A stretch of DNA of 64,000 nucleotides, taken from positions 1,105,001-1,169,000 of the forward strand of contig NZ_CP149932.1 of the NCBI RefSeq assembly GCF_037949795.1. The letters run 5' to 3'. Below are positions 26,193-35,856 of this stretch, piece by piece (position 1 is the stretch's first letter; each line of letters begins with the position of its first letter). The position numbers and the translations under genes are program-made. Source of the DNA: Thioclava sp. GXIMD2076 (lineage in GTDB: Bacteria > Pseudomonadota > Alphaproteobacteria > Rhodobacterales > Rhodobacteraceae). The notes under the pieces are model-generated. The model was not told where the DNA came from, did not search any database, and worked only from the letters and a program-made list of their open reading frames with translations.

Positions 26193-27476
26193 TCAGGCGG
26201 TCTGGTTGGCGCGGTCGTAGACCTTGACGCCTGCGACGAAGGTCGCCAGCACCTTGCCCTCCATGCGCTGGCCGTCAAAGGGGGTATTCTTCGATTTCGA
26301 CTGCAATGTCCACCGGTCGAGCACGAAAGGTGCATTCGGATCGAAGAGCACGAGATCGGCGGGGGCTCCCTCGGCGAGTCGGCCCTGCGGCAGGCCCAGA
26401 CGTTTGGCAGGGTTGAGCGACATGGCGCGGAAGAGCTGCGGCAGGCTCAGATGGCCCGCGTGATAAAGGCGCATCGCCGCCGGAATGAAGGTCTCGAGCG
26501 CCACGGCGCCGGAGGCGGCCTCCTCGAAGGGCAGGCGCTTGGATTCCTCATCGGCGGGCGTGTGCATCGAGCAGATGATATCGATATGGCCATCGGCCAC
26601 GGCCTCGACCATCGCCAGCCGGTCCTCTTCGGAGCGCAACGGCGGGGTTACCTTGAAGAAGGTCCGGTAATCGCCCACATCCAGCTCGTTCAACGTCAGG
26701 TGGTGGATCGAGATCCCCGCCGTCACATCCAGACCCGCCTGTTTGGCGCGGGTCAGCGCGGGCAGGGCGCGGGCGGTGGTGATCTGATCGGCATGGTAGC
26801 GCACGCCGGTCATCTCGACCAAGGCCAGATCGCGCTCGAGACCCATCCGCTCGGCCATCGGCGAGACACCCGGCAGGCCGCGCAGCGAGGCGAATTTGCC
26901 GGAGGTCACGGCCGAGCCCTTGGAAAGCCCCGGCTCCTGCGGATGGCAGACCACCAGCGCGCCCAGCGACCGCGCATAGGTGAAGGCGCGCGAGAGCACC
27001 TTGTTATCGGTGCTGACATGGGTCACATCGCCAAAGGCCAGCGCGCCCGCATCCATCAGGAAACCGAGTTCCGTCATCTCGCGGCCCTCGCGGCCCTTGG
27101 TCAGCGCCGCCATATGGTGGATGCGAACGGGGGCCTGTGCCGCGCGGCGCGTCACGAATTCGAGCGTCTCGGGATTGTCGATGGCGGGCGTCGTGTCGGG
27201 GCGGGCGATCACGGTGGTCACCCCGCCTGCCGCCGCCGCAAGCCCTGCGGTGCGGAAGCTCTCGCGGTGACGCTCGCCCGGCTCGCCGATTTTCACGCCC
27301 AGATCCACGATCCCCGGCGCCAGATATTTGCCACCGCAATCGATCACCTCGGCGCCTTTGGGGGCGGACATCTGCCCGATGGCGGCGATCTTGCCGTCAT
27401 CAATCACCAGATTGCCCGTGGTCTCGGTCAGGGCCTCGGGGTCGATCAGGCGGGCATTTTCAAGAAACAGGGTCAT
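26193..27476 (-). CDS. pyrC: Dihydroorotase-family protein PyrC, apparently the non-catalytic PyrC'/PyrX type
   Basis: 427 residues with the class I dihydroorotase (amidohydrolase) fold, in an operon with pyrB. Key catalytic residues are gone: the zinc-binding HxH of DxHxHxREPG is replaced by G60 and K62 in DLGVKIGEPG, and the catalytic Asp of TDHAPH is M304 in SMHTPA. The substrate Arg after HxH is also missing. His178 and the HHL block at 258-260 remain. Such degenerate copies (pyrC' in Pseudomonas) are known to be structural partners of aspartate transcarbamoylase. A true dihydroorotase should be encoded elsewhere. Databases often name this gene simply pyrC. Confidence 0.88.
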   Translation of the reverse strand: MTLFLENARLIDPEALTETTGNLVIDDGKIAAIGQMSAPKGAEVIDCGGKYLAPGIVDLGVKIGEPGERHRESFRTAGLAAAAGGVTTVIARPDTTPAIDNPETLEFVTRRAAQAPVRIHHMAALTKGREGREMTELGFLMDAGALAFGDVTHVSTDNKVLSRAFTYARSLGALVVCHPQEPGLSKGSAVTSGKFASLRGLPGVSPMAERMGLERDLALVEMTGVRYHADQITTARALPALTRAKQAGLDVTAGISIHHLTLNELDVGDYRTFFKVTPPLRSEEDRLAMVEAVADGHIDIICSMHTPADEESKRLPFEEAASGAVALETFIPAAMRLYHAGHLSLPQLFRAMSLNPAKRLGLPQGRLAEGAPADLVLFDPNAPFVLDRWTLQSKSKNTPFDGQRMEGKVLATFVAGVKVYDRANQTA

Positions 27477-27485
27477 GGGGTCACC

Positions 27486-28049
27486 TCACTGGCTGTGGCC
27501 TGCCCGGATCTGGCGGATCAGGTCGGAGACTTTTTCAGCGTCTGTAATATCGTGGAAATAGGCGGGAACGGCGTCATGGACGGGCATGTCGTCCATGCGC
27601 ATGGATTGCGGGCGGCGCTGGCGTGTGCCGATCTGCACCGAATGCGGGTCATTGTCATCAAGCCGCCCCGCATCGTCATCGACAAAGAGCGAGAAGCGCG
27701 AGAGCTTGGCATTTGTGGCGGGGCCGGTGGCAATATAGGCCGCACGGTCGGTCAGCAGATAGCGCTCGGCATGCGGGTTGCGGCGGATGGCGATGATTTG
27801 CCCGATCAGCCAGACGAGCGCGAGCGCCGAGAACACCACGGGCACTTCCAGATCGCGCTGGGTGGTGGCAAAGAAGGCCGTCCAGAGCACCGCGATCGCC
27901 AGCAGCACGGCTGGACCCCGCGCCGTGTTATGCAGCACCGATCCCATGCGCATCCCCTGCCAGAGCACGGCCTCATCGGTGGGAATCCGGCCGCTCCACG
28001 GGGCATGCAGCCGCGAATGCGGTGTGGTTATGCGCGGGATCGGGCTCAT
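27486..28049 (-). CDS. Membrane protein with PH-like domain, in pyr operon (A)
   Basis: 187 residues. Two hydrophobic helices (about 45-90) follow a 40-residue N-terminal arm, then a soluble part beginning YLLTDRAAYI, the start of a bacterial PH-like (DUF304-type) domain. The C-terminal DAEKVSDLIRQIRAG is also typical of those domains. The start overlaps the stop of the next gene upstream, and pyrC starts 9 bases after the stop. Function unknown; see the paired gene 28046-28483, which has the same plan. Confidence 0.7.
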   Translation of the reverse strand: MSPIPRITTPHSRLHAPWSGRIPTDEAVLWQGMRMGSVLHNTARGPAVLLAIAVLWTAFFATTQRDLEVPVVFSALALVWLIGQIIAIRRNPHAERYLLTDRAAYIATGPATNAKLSRFSLFVDDDAGRLDDNDPHSVQIGTRQRRPQSMRMDDMPVHDAVPAYFHDITDAEKVSDLIRQIRAGHSQ

Positions 28050-28483
28050 TGCGCGGCATCCCGCCTCTGGCGGGCGGCCTCGATCTGCGCGATGGCTTCT
28101 TTCGCATCGGCCAGATGCTCGATGCGGAAGCGGCGACCATCATTATTGATGATCTGCACATCGCCCAGAAACGGGATCAGCTTCTGGATTTCCAGAAGCA
28201 GGAGCGAGCGCCCGCGCGGACCGATCAGACGCCGGTCGGTCAGATACCATGTCACGGAAAACACCCGACGATAGCCCATCATCACCGCAAAAACCTGCGC
28301 GATCAGCACGACCCCCATCAGCGCCAGAAGATTCTGGCCCGAGGTGATCAGGTTGCCGACAAACAGCGCCACTGCGAGCGTGGTCAGCACCCAGAAGATC
28401 TGGATCGAGAAAAAGCGCCGCCGATCCGCGCGGAACGCGGCAAGGGGCGTCTCGTCAGGGCTCGTATCGGGCGTGTCAGGCAT
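28046..28483 (-). CDS. Membrane protein with PH-like domain, in pyr operon (B)
   Basis: 145 residues from the ATG at 28483. Two membrane helices (about 24-68), then [13 protein letters not shown] and [20 protein letters not shown], the pattern of a bacterial PH-like domain. It overlaps pyrB at its start by eight bases and its neighbour at its stop by four, so its expression is tied to pyrimidine genes. It and the next gene look like diverged copies of one ancestor. Confidence 0.7.
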   Translation of the reverse strand: MPDTPDTSPDETPLAAFRADRRRFFSIQIFWVLTTLAVALFVGNLITSGQNLLALMGVVLIAQVFAVMMGYRRVFSVTWYLTDRRLIGPRGRSLLLLEIQKLIPFLGDVQIINNDGRRFRIEHLADAKEAIAQIEAARQRRDAAQ

Positions 28484-29441
28484 AGGTGCCTTCACTAAGC
28501 GCACGGCCCCGCTCGGCGCGCAGGTTACGTGCCAGAAGATCCATGCAGGCCTGACGCACGGCCACGCCCATCTCGACCTGTTCCTGAATGACCGAGCGGT
28601 TGATATCATCAGCGATGGTGCCGTCGATCTCGACGCCACGGTTCATGGGGCCGGGATGCATGACAATGGCATCGGGCTTGGCATAGGAGAGCTTCTCGGC
28701 ATCAAGCCCGTAGCGGTGGAAATATTCGCGCTCCGACGGGATGAACCCGCCATCCATCCGCTCTTTCTGCAGCCGCAGCATCATGACCACATCGGCATCC
28801 TGCAGCCCCTGACGCATGTCATGGCAGACCTCGACGCCCAGATCACTCGCGCCCGCAGGCATCAGGGTCGGCGGACCTACAAGACGCACACGGTTTTCCA
28901 TCTTGCCCAGCAGGATCATGTTCGAGCGTGCCACGCGGCTATGGGTGACATCGCCACAGATGGCCACGGTCAGTCGCGAGATGCGGCCTTTCTCGCGGCG
29001 GATGGTCAGCGCATCCAGAAGCGCCTGCGTCGGGTGTTCATGTTTGCCGTCGCCTGCATTGAGCACTGCCGCCTCGACCTTCTGCGCCAGAAGGTCCACC
29101 GCGCCCGAATTCTGGTGGCGCACGACCAGCAGATCGGGATGCATCGCGTTGAGCGTCAGCGCGGTATCGATCAGGGTCTCGCCCTTCTTCACCGAAGAGG
29201 TCTGCATCGACATGTTCATCACATCCGCACCCAGACGTTTTCCGGCCAGCTCGAAGCTTGCCTGCGTGCGGGTCGAGTTCTCGAAGAACATGTTGATCTG
29301 GGTCATGCCGGCGAGCGCGTCGGTCTTCTTCACCGTGCGGCGGTTCAGGTCGACATATTTCTCGGCCAGATCCAATACGGTCAGAATATCTTCCTGAGAG
29401 AGATGCTCGATCCCCAGAAGGTGCCTTTGCCGAAACGCCAT
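28476..29441 (-). CDS. pyrB: Aspartate carbamoyltransferase catalytic subunit
   Basis: Makes carbamoyl-aspartate, the first committed step of pyrimidine synthesis. The 321-residue protein has the carbamoyl-phosphate site [12 protein letters not shown] (about 52-63) and HPTQALLD (about 133-140). No pyrI regulatory gene is present, as expected when a PyrC' subunit is used instead. The ATG at 29441 follows AAGGAG at eight bases; a GTG three codons earlier overlaps that site and is unlikely. First gene of the operon pyrB-orf-orf-pyrC-plsY. Confidence 0.96.
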   Translation of the reverse strand: MAFRQRHLLGIEHLSQEDILTVLDLAEKYVDLNRRTVKKTDALAGMTQINMFFENSTRTQASFELAGKRLGADVMNMSMQTSSVKKGETLIDTALTLNAMHPDLLVVRHQNSGAVDLLAQKVEAAVLNAGDGKHEHPTQALLDALTIRREKGRISRLTVAICGDVTHSRVARSNMILLGKMENRVRLVGPPTLMPAGASDLGVEVCHDMRQGLQDADVVMMLRLQKERMDGGFIPSEREYFHRYGLDAEKLSYAKPDAIVMHPGPMNRGVEIDGTIADDINRSVIQEQVEMGVAVRQACMDLLARNLRAERGRALSEGTYA

Positions 29442-29452
29442 TGCAGCCACTC

Positions 29453-29470
29453 CTTATCCCGCCATGTTGG
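29453..29470 (-). promoter_or_regulatory. Hairpin directly upstream of the pyrB ribosome site
   Basis: On the minus strand CCCGCC-AACAT-GGCGGG ends just before the AAGGAG of pyrB. A stem this close to the ribosome site can affect translation initiation. A further GC-rich inverted repeat lies at about 29519-29560 in the same leader. Confidence 0.4.
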
Positions 29471-29629
29471 CGGGCTTATCGCAAATCGGAGCGGCTGCGT
29501 CCAGAGTGGATCACGGCCATCGGGGGGCGGGACAGAGCCGTAACGCCCGCCCCGCCGCTTTGCCGCGCCCGTCCCTGCACAGCCGGAGATTGAATATTGC
29601 GACATTTCGAGCACAGGATGATAAGCCTT

Positions 29630-29657
29630 TTGTGGGGGTATCTTCTCTTTTTATAGA
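29630..29657 (+). promoter_or_regulatory. Putative promoter of the beta-barrel protein gene
   Basis: TTGTGG (29630-29635) and TATAGA (29652-29657) with 16 bases between. The leader then contains a perfect 7-bp hairpin GCCTGCT/AGCAGGC (29677-29697) just before the GGGAG ribosome site at 29700. Confidence 0.4.
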
Positions 29658-29711
29658 TTGCGGTTATCGGGCGATGGCCTGCTGGTTTGGAGCAGGCTTG
29701 GGAGAGTTTGA

Positions 29712-30407
29712 ATGAAATACGTTATTATTGGTGGTGCCGCGCTGGCCCTGTCCTCGACCGTCGCTTTTGCTGGCGGCTATACGACCCCCGTCGTTGAGGC
29801 CGCTCCGGTGGCCACGGCCGTTGTCGCACCGGTCGCTGACTGGTCGGGGGCCTATGTCGGTGGCAATGTGAACTATGGTTCGGCATCCATTGACGCGACC
29901 GGTGATCTCGGCGACCTGCTGGAGGCTTTCGGCGCTGACAAAACTCTGGCCGAGCCCGATGGGGCAAGCGCTGCCCTGCGCGCAGGCTATGATTGGCAAT
30001 TCGGCCAGACAGTGCTTGGACTGGGTGGCGAATACAACTTCGGCAAATACAAATCGGGTCTCGCGAACGGCTATGACGCGTTTGTTGGCGAAGATGTGGA
30101 TTTCGAGATCAAGAATGTCGCCACGATCTTCGCGCGCGCAGGTTTTGCGTTCAACGACAAGTTCATGGCCTACGGGCTGCTTGGCTATAGCTGGGGTAAG
30201 CTTGAAGCCTCGGTCGATGGTCTGGGCAGCGAGGAAGAGGATCTTGACGGCGTGACCATCGGTCTGGGTGGCGAGTATCTGATCAATGACAAATGGTCGG
30301 CCTATGGCGAATACGCCTACACGGATTTCGGCGATATCGACAATACCGAGGGGAATGTCGAAGCCGATCTGCACCAGATCAAAGCCGGTGTGAACTACCG
30401 CTTCTGA
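29712..30407 (+). CDS. Outer-membrane beta-barrel protein (Omp31/OmpA-like porin family)
   Basis: 231 residues. A signal peptide (1-20, ending AFA) and a Pro/Val/Ala linker are followed by an eight-stranded barrel pattern: SGAYVGGNVNYG (about 46-57), repeated aromatic-glycine strands, and a C-terminal phenylalanine in AGVNYRF recognised by the BAM complex. Related proteins are major surface proteins in alphaproteobacteria. Predicted periplasmic or loop regions are Asp/Glu-rich. It has its own promoter and terminator, consistent with high expression. Confidence 0.88.
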   Translation: MKYVIIGGAALALSSTVAFAGGYTTPVVEAAPVATAVVAPVADWSGAYVGGNVNYGSASIDATGDLGDLLEAFGADKTLAEPDGASAALRAGYDWQFGQTVLGLGGEYNFGKYKSGLANGYDAFVGEDVDFEIKNVATIFARAGFAFNDKFMAYGLLGYSWGKLEASVDGLGSEEEDLDGVTIGLGGEYLINDKWSAYGEYAYTDFGDIDNTEGNVEADLHQIKAGVNYRF

Positions 30408-30433
30408 TTTTCGGGAGCCTATGGTCAGGGGAG

Positions 30434-30462
30434 GGCGGTCCATGCGGGCCGCCTTTTCTTTT
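30434..30462 (+). terminator. Terminator of the beta-barrel gene
   Basis: A 7-bp stem (30434-30440 with 30447-30453) is followed by TTTTCTTTT. The T-tract is itself the left arm of a 12-bp palindrome shared with the terminator of convergent ettA. Confidence 0.75.
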
Positions 30463-30469
30463 GGCCCTC

Positions 30470-30506
30470 GCCAAAAGAAAACCTCCGCAACTCAATGCGG
30501 AGGTTT
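30470..30506 (-). terminator. Terminator of ettA
   Basis: An 11-bp stem AAACCTCCGCA/TGCGGAGGTTT with a six-base loop (30479-30506) followed on the minus strand by TTTTCTTTT, 29 bases past the ettA stop. Confidence 0.82.
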
Positions 30507-30534
30507 GTGGCATGGTTCGTGAAACCCGTAAAGC

Positions 30535-32190
<1,656 letters not shown>

Positions 32191-32274
32191 GCGAATTCCC
32201 TTTGGTTCGAGGCAGGTTTGGCGGCCTTTCTAGTCTGAAATGGCGTTTGATAAAAGAGGGCAAGCGCACCGAAG

Positions 32275-32330
32275 TAGTTAGCAGGCTTATAAGAGTCAAG
32301 GTGCGTTTTCGCACATTAGCCTGCTAACTA
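32275..32330. repeat. Nested inverted repeats in the ettA/secreted-protein intergenic region
   Basis: A 13-bp perfect inverted repeat (TAGTTAGCAGGCT at 32275-32287; complement at 32318-32330) encloses a second hairpin GTGCG-TTTT-CGCAC (32301-32314). The whole can fold into a branched stem. It lies in the 261-bp gap between divergent ettA and the secreted repeat protein and is 120 bases from the latter's start; no protein is encoded. Confidence 0.55.
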
Positions 32331-32451
32331 ACTGCGTTTAACTTACGATCCGAACGTTTATATCAACCTCATGAACTGAACGAGACCCCGGCCGGCATAG
32401 CCACATGACTCAGCCAATGACCGAGATCTCTAGGAAAACTGGAGAAATGCT

Positions 32452-32994
32452 ATGAAACTTTCGAAATTTGCCGCCGCCGCCCTGATTGGTCTGACTGCAA
32501 CTGCCGGTGTGGCGTCCGCCGCGCCGCTGAACTACCCGATGCTTGCCCGTAACGGGATCGACGCGTCGCAATACAGCGACAGCGAGGCCCGCCAGATCAA
32601 CACCGCTCTGCGCAACGGGGATGTGACCACTGCTCGATACTACATCAACCACGAGGATCGTGCGGTCGAGCATCCGGCCGATGTGAACCCCGGCACGGCA
32701 CAGCTTGCCGCGCAACTCGGCCTGAACCCGGGCAATTACACCACGGGGGAACTCGAGGCGGTCAGCACGGCGCTGCGCAGTGACAACATGCAGAACGTGG
32801 CCTTCGTCGAGGCCCATGATAACCGTATGGTTCCGGGTGCCAAAGGTGTCGTAACCCCGGGCAAGGCGCAGATCGCCGCCCAGCTTGGCGTCAACCCTGC
32901 CGACTATACCGATGCCCAACTGAACCTGATGATGTCGAATGTTGTGGGCAATGGCGACTCTGGCCTTATCACCGCGCAACACAACTATAAATAA
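32452..32994 (+). CDS. Secreted protein with three internal repeats, unknown function
   Basis: 180 residues with a clear signal peptide (1-24, ASA-A). The mature part holds three copies of a ~32-residue unit: about 30-54, 78-109 and 134-165, each with the pattern A-x2-G-[ILV]-[ND]-[PA]-x2-Y-[ST]-x2-[EQ]-x3-[VIM]. Unit spacing is ~56 residues. Mature protein lacks cysteine and is hydrophilic. I do not recognise a named family. A strong terminator follows and the long 5' region suggests it is well expressed. Confidence 0.8.
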   Translation: MKLSKFAAAALIGLTATAGVASAAPLNYPMLARNGIDASQYSDSEARQINTALRNGDVTTARYYINHEDRAVEHPADVNPGTAQLAAQLGLNPGNYTTGELEAVSTALRSDNMQNVAFVEAHDNRMVPGAKGVVTPGKAQIAAQLGVNPADYTDAQLNLMMSNVVGNGDSGLITAQHNYK

Positions 32995-33018
32995 GCATCT
33001 GTGACGGTTGATGTTTCA

Positions 33019-33048
33019 AGTCGGCCTGCAATATGCAGGCCGACTTTT
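33019..33048 (+). terminator. Terminator of the secreted repeat-protein gene
   Basis: A 12-bp stem (AGTCGGCCTGCA, 33019-33030, with its complement at 33034-33045) with a three-base loop, followed by TTTT, 22 bases after the stop. Confidence 0.85.
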
Positions 33049-33253
33049 CCGTGTGATGAATTATCGGGCGAATAAATCGGGTGCCTGCCGCCTGATTGGC
33101 CATAATGCGCATCGTTGCCCATCTGCTGTGCAAGCCAGCACAGTGTTTCTAAGCGCGCTTTGGTTCCCTTTTAGGGCTGGTAGGCATATATCAGTTTTAT
33201 GACAGTTTGAACTGATTGGTTTATTTCAAGTTGTTGATATGAAAGGGTCTGCA

Positions 33254-33463
33254 ATGAAAATGCTGGTGCTATCTTCTGTTCTGGCCACATTCGCTGTGAC
33301 CTTGTCCGGCCCTGTCATGGCGCAGGATGCGACGCGCAATGCGCAGATCGCTGCGATCCTTAAGGCAGGCGGGATGGAATTCGTTACCCGTGACCTCAAG
33401 ACGCTCGATTTTGCCGAAGAGGCGCAGGATGCCCAACCTGCCGCGACCGACCAGAATTCCTGA
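33254..33463 (+). CDS. Small secreted protein, unknown function
   Basis: 69 residues from the ATG at 33254, which follows AAAGGG at six bases; an ATG five codons earlier lacks a ribosome site. A signal peptide of ~23 residues ends VMA-QD. The mature ~46 residues are acidic, with a hydrophobic patch IAAILKAGGMEFV and a Gln/Ala/Asp-rich tail. No family recognised. It stands alone between a 190-bp gap and the channel gene; a small GTGCC hairpin follows its stop. Confidence 0.6.
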   Translation: MKMLVLSSVLATFAVTLSGPVMAQDATRNAQIAAILKAGGMEFVTRDLKTLDFAEEAQDAQPAATDQNS

Positions 33464-33562
33464 AATCCGTGCCTTTCGGCACAGGGCCGCTAGATCAGAT
33501 TAAACCTTAAAGCCGCTGTGGAAATCCCCTATGACTGGGGCCACAACCAATAGGCCTGTCTG

Positions 33563-34324
33563 ATGCTCGATACCCTCCGCACTCTCTATGACGGCGATAG
33601 CGACCGCGCCCATCGCTTCCGCTATACTCTGCTTGCCTTCGATATCGCCACGGTGGTCTTTGTGATCGCGACCTCCTTCATCGAGCGCACGATGATTGTC
33701 ACCCTTCTGGATATCGGGATCGGTGTGGTGATCGTCGCCGATTTTGTGGCCCGTTTCGCCATTGCTCCGCGAAAATGGAGGTTCTGGACCCAGACCGCGA
33801 CACTGGCCGATCTGGTGGCGATGGTGTCCTTTCTCGTGCCGCTGGCGGGGGAGGGGTTGGGCTTCCTGCGGGTCTTGCGCACGCTACGCCTGCTCCACGC
33901 CTACCAGACGCTCTCGCGGCTCAGGCAGGACTGGCCGTTTTTCCGCAAACATCAGGATGTGCTGCTGGCCGCGATCAACCTTGCGGTGTTCCTGTTTGTG
34001 ATGACGGGGCTTATCTATGTCACGCAGGAAAAGGTCAACGACCAGATCAACAACTATGCCGATGCGCTCTATTTCACCGTGACGACGCTGACCACGACCG
34101 GTTTTGGCGATATCACCCCCAAAGGCGAGTGGGGGCGAATGATCTCGGTTGCGATCATGATTTTCGGCGTCACGCTGTTCTTGCGGCTCGCGCAGGTGCT
34201 TTTCCGGCCCGTCAAGGTGCGGTATGAATGCCCTACCTGCGGGCTGAAGCTGCATGATGCCGATGCCGTCCACTGCAAACATTGCGGCGAGACCGTGCAT
34301 ATCGACACCGAAGGGCAGCTTTGA
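33563..34324 (+). CDS. Voltage-gated-type potassium channel with C-terminal zinc ribbon
   Basis: 253 residues. Hydrophobic segments S1-S6 are visible; S4 carries Arg at every third position (R103, R106, R109). The pore has the K+ selectivity filter TTGFGD (178-183). After S6, in place of the usual RCK or cyclic-nucleotide domain, there is a short zinc ribbon with C223, C226, C238 and C241. The C-terminal metal knuckle is unusual and may tetramerise or gate the channel. Inner membrane; role in osmotic or membrane-potential control inferred. Confidence 0.87.
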   Translation: MLDTLRTLYDGDSDRAHRFRYTLLAFDIATVVFVIATSFIERTMIVTLLDIGIGVVIVADFVARFAIAPRKWRFWTQTATLADLVAMVSFLVPLAGEGLGFLRVLRTLRLLHAYQTLSRLRQDWPFFRKHQDVLLAAINLAVFLFVMTGLIYVTQEKVNDQINNYADALYFTVTTLTTTGFGDITPKGEWGRMISVAIMIFGVTLFLRLAQVLFRPVKVRYECPTCGLKLHDADAVHCKHCGETVHIDTEGQL

Positions 34325-34330
34325 GGGGGC

Positions 34331-35725
34331 TCAGACGAGCCGCCCCCAGAGGTCGTAATCGGAGGCCTCGTCCACCTCGACGGTGACCATATCGCCCACG
34401 CTCAGGGCCTCGAACCCCTCGTCGATAAACAGGTTGCCGTCAATTTCGGGCGCATCGGCGCGCGTGCGGCAGGTGGCGCCTTCCTCGTCGATCTCGTCGA
34501 TGATCACCTGTTGCCGCGTACCGACCTTGGCTTGCAGCTTGGCTTCAGAAATCTCCTGTGCCTTCTCCATGAAGCGGTTCCAGCGGTCTTGTTTGACCTC
34601 GGGGTCCACATGGTCGGGCAGGTCGTTGGAGCGCGCCCCATCGACGTTTTCATACTGGAAACAGCCAACGCGGTCGAGCTGCGCTTCGTCCATCCAATCG
34701 AGGAGATACTGGAACTCTTCTTCCGTCTCGCCGGGATAGCCCACGATAAAGGTCGAACGCAGCACGATCTCGGGGCAATCCGCCCGCCATGCGGCGATTT
34801 CGTCCAGCGTCTTGGCCGAGGCCGCGGGCCGCGCCATGCGTTTGAGCACATCGGGATGCGCATGCTGGAAGGGGATATCCAGATAGGGCAGGGCCAGTCC
34901 CTCCGCCATCAGCGGGATCAGGTCACGCACATGCGGATAGGGGTAGACATAATGCAGACGCAGCCACGCATCGGCGTCCTTCACCATCTTGCCCATCTCG
35001 CGGGTCAGGTCGGTGATATGGGCGCGGACCTCGCCGCCTTTCCATGGGCTCAGGTCATGCTTGCGGTCCAGACCATAGGCCGAGGTATCCTGAGAGATCA
35101 TCAGGATCTCGCGCACACCTGCCTCCAGAAGTTTCTCGGTCTCGCGCAGGATCGCATGCGCCGGACGCGAGGCCAGACGCCCGCGCATATCGGGGATGAT
35201 GCAGAATTTGCACTTGTGGTTACAGCCTTCCGAGATTTTCAGATAGCTGTAATGGCGCGGGGTCAGTTTCACGCCCTGGGCGGGCATCAGGTCGATGAAC
35301 GGGTCGGGCGAGGGCGGGACCGCGCCATGCACGGCATCGAGCACCTGCTCGAACTGCTGCGGGCCGGTCACCGCCAGCACCTTGGGATGCACGCCGGTAA
35401 TATAGTCGGGCTCGGCCCCCAGACAGCCGGTGACAATCACCTTGCCGTTTTCCTTCAGCGCCTCGCCAATGGCCTCAAGGCTTTCCGCCTTGGCGCTGTC
35501 CAGAAAGCCGCAGGTATTCACGATGACCGCTTCGGCGCCCGTATAGTCGGGGCTGATGGCATAGCCTTCGGCGCGCAGGCGGGTCAGGATCCGCTCGCTA
35601 TCCACCAGCGCCTTGGGGCAGCCGAGGCTGACCATGCCGATCTTCGGCTGGCCGGGGCGTGCGGGCTCGTCCACGCGGATACGGGGCGCAAGGTCGGGCC
35701 GCAGGTTCGGAGGGTTCTGGCTCAT
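34331..35725 (-). CDS. rimO: Ribosomal protein S12 methylthiotransferase RimO
   Basis: A radical SAM enzyme that adds a methylthio group to an Asp of ribosomal protein S12. 464 residues from the ATG at 35725: N-terminal MTTase domain starting [15 protein letters not shown] with its three cluster cysteines, radical SAM CX3CX2C in CNHKCKFC, and a C-terminal TRAM domain. A longer open frame upstream lacks conserved sequence. Convergent with the channel gene, six bases apart. Confidence 0.95.
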   Translation of the reverse strand: MSQNPPNLRPDLAPRIRVDEPARPGQPKIGMVSLGCPKALVDSERILTRLRAEGYAISPDYTGAEAVIVNTCGFLDSAKAESLEAIGEALKENGKVIVTGCLGAEPDYITGVHPKVLAVTGPQQFEQVLDAVHGAVPPSPDPFIDLMPAQGVKLTPRHYSYLKISEGCNHKCKFCIIPDMRGRLASRPAHAILRETEKLLEAGVREILMISQDTSAYGLDRKHDLSPWKGGEVRAHITDLTREMGKMVKDADAWLRLHYVYPYPHVRDLIPLMAEGLALPYLDIPFQHAHPDVLKRMARPAASAKTLDEIAAWRADCPEIVLRSTFIVGYPGETEEEFQYLLDWMDEAQLDRVGCFQYENVDGARSNDLPDHVDPEVKQDRWNRFMEKAQEISEAKLQAKVGTRQQVIIDEIDEEGATCRTRADAPEIDGNLFIDEGFEALSVGDMVTVEVDEASDYDLWGRLV

Positions 35726-35856
35726 GTCGCTTCCCGTGTCATGGTGGCTAATGCGAAGGGCGAGCCAAGGCCCGCCCTTTGTTGTGCTGCAGATACTCCC
35801 TTGAGGGGGCATGCTGCAAGTCCTTTGCCCGAAGGCCGGTTTATTCGGGGGCCGGT

